Below are positions 59,476 through 64,000 of a stretch of DNA of 64,000 nt, piece by piece; position 1 is the stretch's first letter; every line of letters begins with the position of its first letter. The stretch spans positions 107,024,533-107,088,532 of the forward strand of contig CM048845.1 in assembly GCA_026545225.1 (NCBI GenBank). Reading direction: 5' to 3'. A program made the translations under genes and the position numbers. The notes under the pieces were generated by a model. That model did no database searches, was not told the origin of the DNA, and was given only the letters and a program-made list of their open reading frames with translations. This stretch comes from Cornus controversa. Taxonomy: Eukaryota; Streptophyta; Magnoliopsida; Cornales; Cornaceae.

Positions 59476-60333
59476 CTGCCACGTGTTTCTTTGTTGATTT
59501 GAGGCCCCTGAGGACCGATTAGTGAAAATTCTGGTTAATGTTTCTACTAGTCAAGAGTCAAGACCAACAGTTTTAGGTGATGTTGCAGATATAATCAAAG
59601 GAACAAGATGTTCGCCTTTTCATTTCGAGAAATTGGTTTTGACTCTTGACCAGTAGAAACAGACTTAACCAGAATTTTCACTAATTAAGGGCCCGTTTGG
59701 TAACTGTTTATGTTTTGTGTTTATTGTTTAAGTGTTTATATTACCAGTGTTTATGTTACGATTTTGTTTATCCATAAACATGAGTGTTGTTTGATAACGA
59801 AAAAACGTTTAACTTATTTTAATTTTTTTTTTTTTAGCATGGGTGCCCTTAAGTAACTATTTCTTATTATCAAGTATATTAGTAATTATTCATATTGTAT
59901 CCAATATTTTTTTCTTAAGGCAATTGATACTCTTTAATTCTGTCCACACTTGATAATTCTAATATTTTGATAGTTGTATCAAATAATAGTCTTTTATAAT
60001 TTTTTTCTTTTCATTTTCTCACTTTTAGTTTCAATTTTTAATTAAAATAATATAATCACCATTTTAGATAAAAAAAGAAAAAAAAAGTTTTTTTTTATTT
60101 TTTTATAAACATAAACAATAAACATCATTTTGGTGTTTAGGATTTGAAGGCTTATTAACAGTGTTGTTTTAAAAACGTTTATACAATTTATAAACAAAAC
60201 AAAAATTATCAAACATGTTTATTCTAAAAATTTGTTTTTATAAACAATAAACACTAAACATAAACGGTAACCAAACGGACCCTAAATTAGGAAGTCCTCA
60301 GGGGCCTCAAATCAACAAAGAAACACGTGGCAG
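59476..60333. mobile_element. Long-arm foldback whose right arm is split by a hAT-like element
   Basis: The left arm (59476 to about 59574) starts CTGCCACGTGTTTCTTTGTT. The right arm is its inverted copy but is divided: inner part 59631-59688, outer part 60283-60333, with the hAT-like element between. Left-arm blocks GATTTGAGGCCCCTGAGGAC and AGTGAAAATTCTGGTTAA are recognisable in both pieces, so the insertion is younger than the foldback. Confidence 0.82.
59689..60282. mobile_element. hAT-like non-autonomous element, 594 bp
   Basis: The left end GGGCCCGTTTGGTAACTG and right end CGGTAACCAAACGGACCC are near-perfect inverted repeats. It matches the reverse complement of 30285-31746 outside that element's insertion. 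Flanks CTAATTAA and TAAATTAG do not give an exact 8-bp duplication. No transposase. Confidence 0.82.
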
Positions 60334-60778
60334 TATATATATATATATTGTACAGATGATCATTTGATGCTATTTCCCCTTGAGAAAGTTGCTGCAAATC
60401 TCCAATGTCATTTTTTGCATCTTCCGCAAGGTCACTCTGGGCCATTTTTTCAGCTGTAGGTTAGATTATGATGAAGAGAGCGCAAAGAGCATGTAATATA
60501 TTAACATGTTGATCACTATATATATATATATATGTATGTATTTACGATGAGATTAAAAAGAATATCTTTGGTGTACTCGTATGGCCCCAGAATACTTAAT
60601 ACGTGATTTTCAATAGCAAACATCTCCACCATTGTTTTGTCTGCTAATGCAATCAACCTTAGCTCCATTAGGGACCTCCCACACCTGATTCATTGATTCT
60701 TTTCTTCCATTAGATACACACATATATAATATCTATGAAATCATATATTTGATGGTTCGGATCACCCACTGATTGAAG

Positions 60779-61110
60779 TAGAGTTGCACAAAAAACTGTA
60801 AATCAGATTGGTACAGTTTGATACGGTATTATATTGGAATGGTTCGGCTCAGCCTCTCAAAATTAAGAAACCCTTAGTTACTATTTGATTCTCAATTTGA
60901 GGTCCAAAAAGATTGAACCCGATTGTTAAGGCTGGTTCAATTTGATTGATTGAAAATATAACTTAATACACAATAATATATAGGATTATCACTCACTCAC
61001 ACACACACATATATAAGAAAATTTATAACAGTAAAGCCAAAGCAAATTTAGTTTAGCTCGGTTCTAATTGTGAAGTTCATCTCAATTAAACTGTACTGTG
61101 TTCATCTCTA
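60779..61110. mobile_element. Probable hAT-like relic in GGP-like intron 2
   Basis: The left end TAGAGTTGCACAAAAAACTG and right end CTGTGTTCATCTCTA are rough inverted repeats, and the interior has CGGTTC/GGTTCGG-type motifs as in the elements at 16536 and 30991. No duplication was found. Confidence 0.45.
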
Positions 61111-61790
61111 AATAGACCAAATGTTTATTGCGTTGACAGTTTATGAGAAATAATTTTTGAAAATTCAGTTAAATTTTTTTTTTTTTTTTTTATCTTTTTG
61201 TCCGGTTTGTTTTTTTCAGTAAAAAACCAAGCACACTCTTCTTTATGATTTTATGTTGCTTTATTTGATCATCTTTATTTTTTTTAATATATATATATAT
61301 TCGGATTATAATGTGATCAAATTAATGGATGTCCCATCAAGTTCTACCTGACAAGGACGAGCCTATCTACCGCGTGGATCATGACTTTCCAATTTAGTAC
61401 TGTAATATATATATATATATTCTCTTCTTCCAATCATTCTTTCATTATTTCACATTCCAACACTAAATTGTGATTATATAATATTATATCTCATTGTCTA
61501 TTATGTTATATTAATTTATTAAATTATGTATATTTTAATTAATATTAAAATTTAAAATATTATTTATTATTATAATATGAGTAATATATTATGGATTATA
61601 TAAAATTAATGTAATATAAAATATATTTTTCTGATATAATAAATAATTTATTATATTTTATATAGATATCTAGAATTTATTAATATATATTTAAAATACC
61701 GTACATTATTATTTATTTTATATAACATATTACATAGTATATAGTATTATATATTCTTTTTGATATTTTATTATTCATATTTATTATAAC

Positions 61791-62057
61791 TACTCCCTTT
61801 GTCCCAAAATTCATGGGCATATTTGAAAGTCTGGTGGGTCCATTTTTTATAGTAGTAATGAATGAATTTACACATTAGTCATTGTTTAAAAGTTAATGTT
61901 TTTATTATATAGTGGGGGCAACTTTTAGGATAATGAAGTTTGAAAAGGATAGTTTAGAAATCATATAAAAGATAGTACATCCATTTTAGGAAATGGACAT
62001 GTATTTTGGGACACCCAAAATAGAATAGTGGACTTAAATTATGGGATGGAGGGAGTA
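61791..62057. mobile_element. Stowaway-like MITE (Tc1/mariner type), 263 bp
   Basis: The element spans 61793-62055. Ends are CTCCCTTTGTCCCAAAATTC and the reverse complement of CTCCCTCCATCCCATAATTT, the typical Stowaway terminus. TA dinucleotides flank both sides as the expected target duplication (61791-61792, 62056-62057). It lies in the intron between exons 2 and 3 of the GGP-like gene. Confidence 0.88.
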
Positions 62058-62261
62058 TATAATAGTATAAACAATAGTGTATATATATCATATCATACAT
62101 TATATACACAATATATTTATTATTTACTATATATAGTCTTATCAATTGTACCAAATGTATTCTGTATGTATATATATAGAAAAATTCATATGGTATTAAT
62201 TTTGTGAAAGATTTAAATATTAAAAAAAATATATATATATATTAGGCAAAAGCACAAGCAC

Positions 62262-62289
62262 CAGCGCGCGCGCATATATATATATATAG
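62262..62289. repeat. GC/AT compound microsatellite next to GGP-like exon 2
   Basis: A GCGCGCGC run followed by an AT run ends only about 10 bp from the exon 2 donor (62300). A similar GCGCGCGCACATATATAG tract is at about 63683-63701. Confidence 0.85.
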
Positions 62290-63080
62290 AGCAATGTACC
62301 TCATCTTGGCGACACTCAATAATGGAAAGAAAAGGCATATCATTGAGAAAATTATATGGAGATATGTCCTGCACTAATTTCACTTTCCTCAGTCCAATAT
62401 GATCAATATCCCAACCACTCCAGGCTCTACCAATCTTACCACCCAGTGCTCTGCATAAAACCTATATAAATAGGACAAAACATTTCAAGGTACAAATCAA
62501 ATTGGAATTGCAAGCATATCAATGCTACCATTCTAAAAAGCAAAAGCAAAAGCAAAAGAAAGAAGACAGTCATTACATTTTAACTGAAAGACAAGCAAAT
62601 ATTGTGGAAACAAAAAAAGAGTCAAATCCAATATAACTCAAATTTAATTTGTTTTTGGTCATTCATAATTGTATTTGTGATGCAATATATATGGACAGTA
62701 AGATTGCTATAGTATGGAATGAAGTAAAATGGAAAATCATTTTTCAGTTACATAAGCCATACCTGGTGACCAAAGCAAATCCCAAGAACTTTCTTTTCCA
62801 TGGAATTTGAAGTTGTCAAGAGAGAGCAAAGTCTCAATATCCATTGCTCATTCCCAAAAGCATCAAAAGGGCTACCACTGACCACAAAACCACTGTACTT
62901 GTGAATCTCATCCAAGTCAGGGAAGTGTCCTTCAACTACTCTAAACAAGTCCCACCTCTCTCCTTCCTCTCCAAATGCCTCTACAAACACATTGAAGTAA
63001 CCACCATAGACCTTCTCTACATAGTCAGAGTCCTTTGCTGCCAACAAGAGTGCATATCTCTCCCCACCCTCAATCTTCAT

Positions 63081-63250
63081 CTTCAAAAACACACACATAA
63101 CACAAACAAGAAAGAGAGAGTTGGTAGAATGATAGTGTGTTTTGGGGGCATAAATGACTCATTTATAGGGATTTGGATTTTATCTTGTGCACAACATTGT
63201 ACATAGGTGAAATTGGGTGGAGATCACCAATTGTGAGGTGTGGTCTCCAC
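63081..63250 (-). promoter_or_regulatory. Probable promoter of the GGP-like gene
   Basis: On the minus strand CCCTATAAATGAG at about 63162-63174 is a good TATA box about 85 bp upstream of the start codon at 63080. A GA-rich leader (63108-63120) precedes the ATG. Confidence 0.55.
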
Positions 63251-64000
63251 AGACAGAATGGACCCGATCTCATATGAAGTGAAAACGTGAATTTCACTTT
63301 ATATGAAGTGATTTTCACTCTCTCCTGTGTATAGTAAAGTGGGGTAAGAATCAAAATTCCTAACACATGATTGATTTAAATTAAATTTGTTTGACTTTGA
63401 GTTAGACACGTGGCAATCAAAAGGCTCATTTTGATTACAGGACTTTTATTCATTTGAGTCTTTGCATTTTCCATGCATATTCACCATACCAACTATGCGA
63501 AAACTTTCATTTGGACATCATCCAAAAATAAAAAAAATGCAGGTATAGAACTTAAGAAGTATCGTGGTATGAAATATGTTTTGAAGAGGAATATGTGAGA
63601 GATAGGTTGTATGCATCTATGTGAGCTGCTGATTGGCACAATCTCTCAAATTAAGAAAAAAGAGATATTAGTACCCAATGATGCGCGCGCGCACATATAT
63701 AGATATTAATTTTCCTATTCAACATTATTGACTTGAGAGTTGAGACATACTCAAGAAAAGGAAGGGTGGGGTAACCATCTCAAACAATCAGACTTGGTCC
63801 TGTCTACGTGTTGCAACGTAGACAGGACCAAGTCTGATTGTTTGAGATGGTTGACCATGCACATGTACAGTTGAATGAGCTACAAGTCAAAACTGCGACA
63901 CAAATCTATTAGCTAGCTATTCTGACTTATGAGGCTAGCTTCAGTCTGATTTTGATACCAAGTAGGATTGTCAAAACTCCGGAAATTTTAAATCTGTTGC
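63251..64000. other. Intergenic right end of the window
   Basis: No gene is seen. It contains inverted GAAGTGA/TCACTTT motifs (63275-63320), the GC/AC/AT tract at 63683-63701 and the perfect hairpin at 63773-63852. Confidence 0.6.
63773..63852. repeat. Perfect 36-bp-arm hairpin with 8-nt loop
   Basis: The arm 63773-63808 (starting AACCATCTCAAACAATCAGA) is followed by TGTTGCAA and then by its exact reverse complement at 63817-63852 (ending TGTTTGAGATGGTT). There are no mismatches in 36 pairs. No flanking duplication is visible. It is about 690 bp upstream of the GGP-like start codon. Confidence 0.93.

Larger units (their letters stand above)
60370..63080 (-). pseudogene. GGP: Gamma-glutamyl-peptidase-like gene (class I glutamine amidotransferase fold), damaged
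   Basis: Relatives (GGP1/GGP3 type) are cytosolic enzymes that remove the gamma-glutamyl group from glutathione conjugates, e.g. in glucosinolate and camalexin synthesis. Exons on the minus strand: 63080-62763, 62461-62300, 60684-60546, 60453-60370, all GT-AG. Exons 1-2 are intact ([20 protein letters not shown] to LSIIECRQDE, 160 residues) with the nucleophile Cys102 in GICFGHQ. Exon 3 (VWEVPNGAKV...) has one extra base at 60654, which shifts the frame to an early stop. After it the old frame continues DKTMVEMFAIENHVLSI and TKDILFNLI. The catalytic GHPEY block reads GPYEY, so the histidine is missing. Exon 4 ends ICSNFLKGK and a stop, matching the family C-terminus, but its first half is out of step. 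Without the extra base the frame would be 702 nt. An in-frame ATG at 63098 also exists. Confidence 0.86.

Noticed and set aside
62748-63098. Start of the GGP-like protein at the ATG at 63098
   Set aside because: It would add MCVFLK; relatives start at the equivalent of MKIEGG (63080). Not excluded, only less likely.

Overview
This is a nuclear window from a flowering plant, most likely a woody eudicot. The sequence is AT-rich, all introns follow GT-AG rules, and the genes belong to plant families with eudicot-like protein sequence. Introns are unusually long and loaded with transposable elements.

Five protein genes can be supported. (1) A plus-strand nepenthesin-type aspartic protease (569-1836) whose first exon, expected to carry the signal peptide, cannot be placed. 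(2) A minus-strand, five-exon GH28 polygalacturonase-like gene (18387 to 4118). It gives an exact 486-residue frame, but its introns total 12.8 kb. (3) A minus-strand gene for a small single-pass membrane protein (41205 or 35568 to 35263). (4) A minus-strand, twelve-exon RAD23 ubiquitin receptor (52072 to 45075, exact 374-residue frame). (5) A minus-strand gamma-glutamyl-peptidase-like gene (63080 to 60370). It keeps the catalytic cysteine but has a one-base insertion in exon 3 and has lost the conserved catalytic histidine motif, so it looks like a decaying copy. These five genes have unrelated functions and are not an operon-like set.

The rest is a dense nest of repeats. 23030-29541 is a tandem, internally deleted Ty3/gypsy array, LTR-internal-LTR-internal-truncated LTR. 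It has two gag regions, one remnant of the integrase C-terminus, an eight-copy 80-bp tandem repeat, and an open reading segment in the opposite sense next to each LTR. At least two large foldback elements (13603-15083 and the 1.2-kb palindrome 19905-21115) share the terminus GGGTAAATTA and are flanked by perfect 9-bp duplications, so they look like one Mutator-like family. Further foldbacks lie at 29591-32992, 30107-32105, 53344-54120, 54890-55809, 56212-56306, 57708-58124, 58473-59142 and 59476-60333; several carry clear target duplications or other elements inside them. There are also hAT-like elements (11027-11455 and 19288-19833 with perfect 8-bp duplications; 30285-31746 and 59689-60282), a Stowaway-like MITE (61793-62055), LINE fragments (12147-13184, 15165-15640, 37722-38718) and three tRNA-derived SINE heads.

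No CRISPR array, rRNA, functional tRNA or operon-like system was found. The most unusual content is the repeat architecture: the gypsy array with antisense ORFs, the foldback family with 9-bp duplications, nested inverted repeats, a 36-bp perfect hairpin at 63773-63852, and the damaged peptidase gene.
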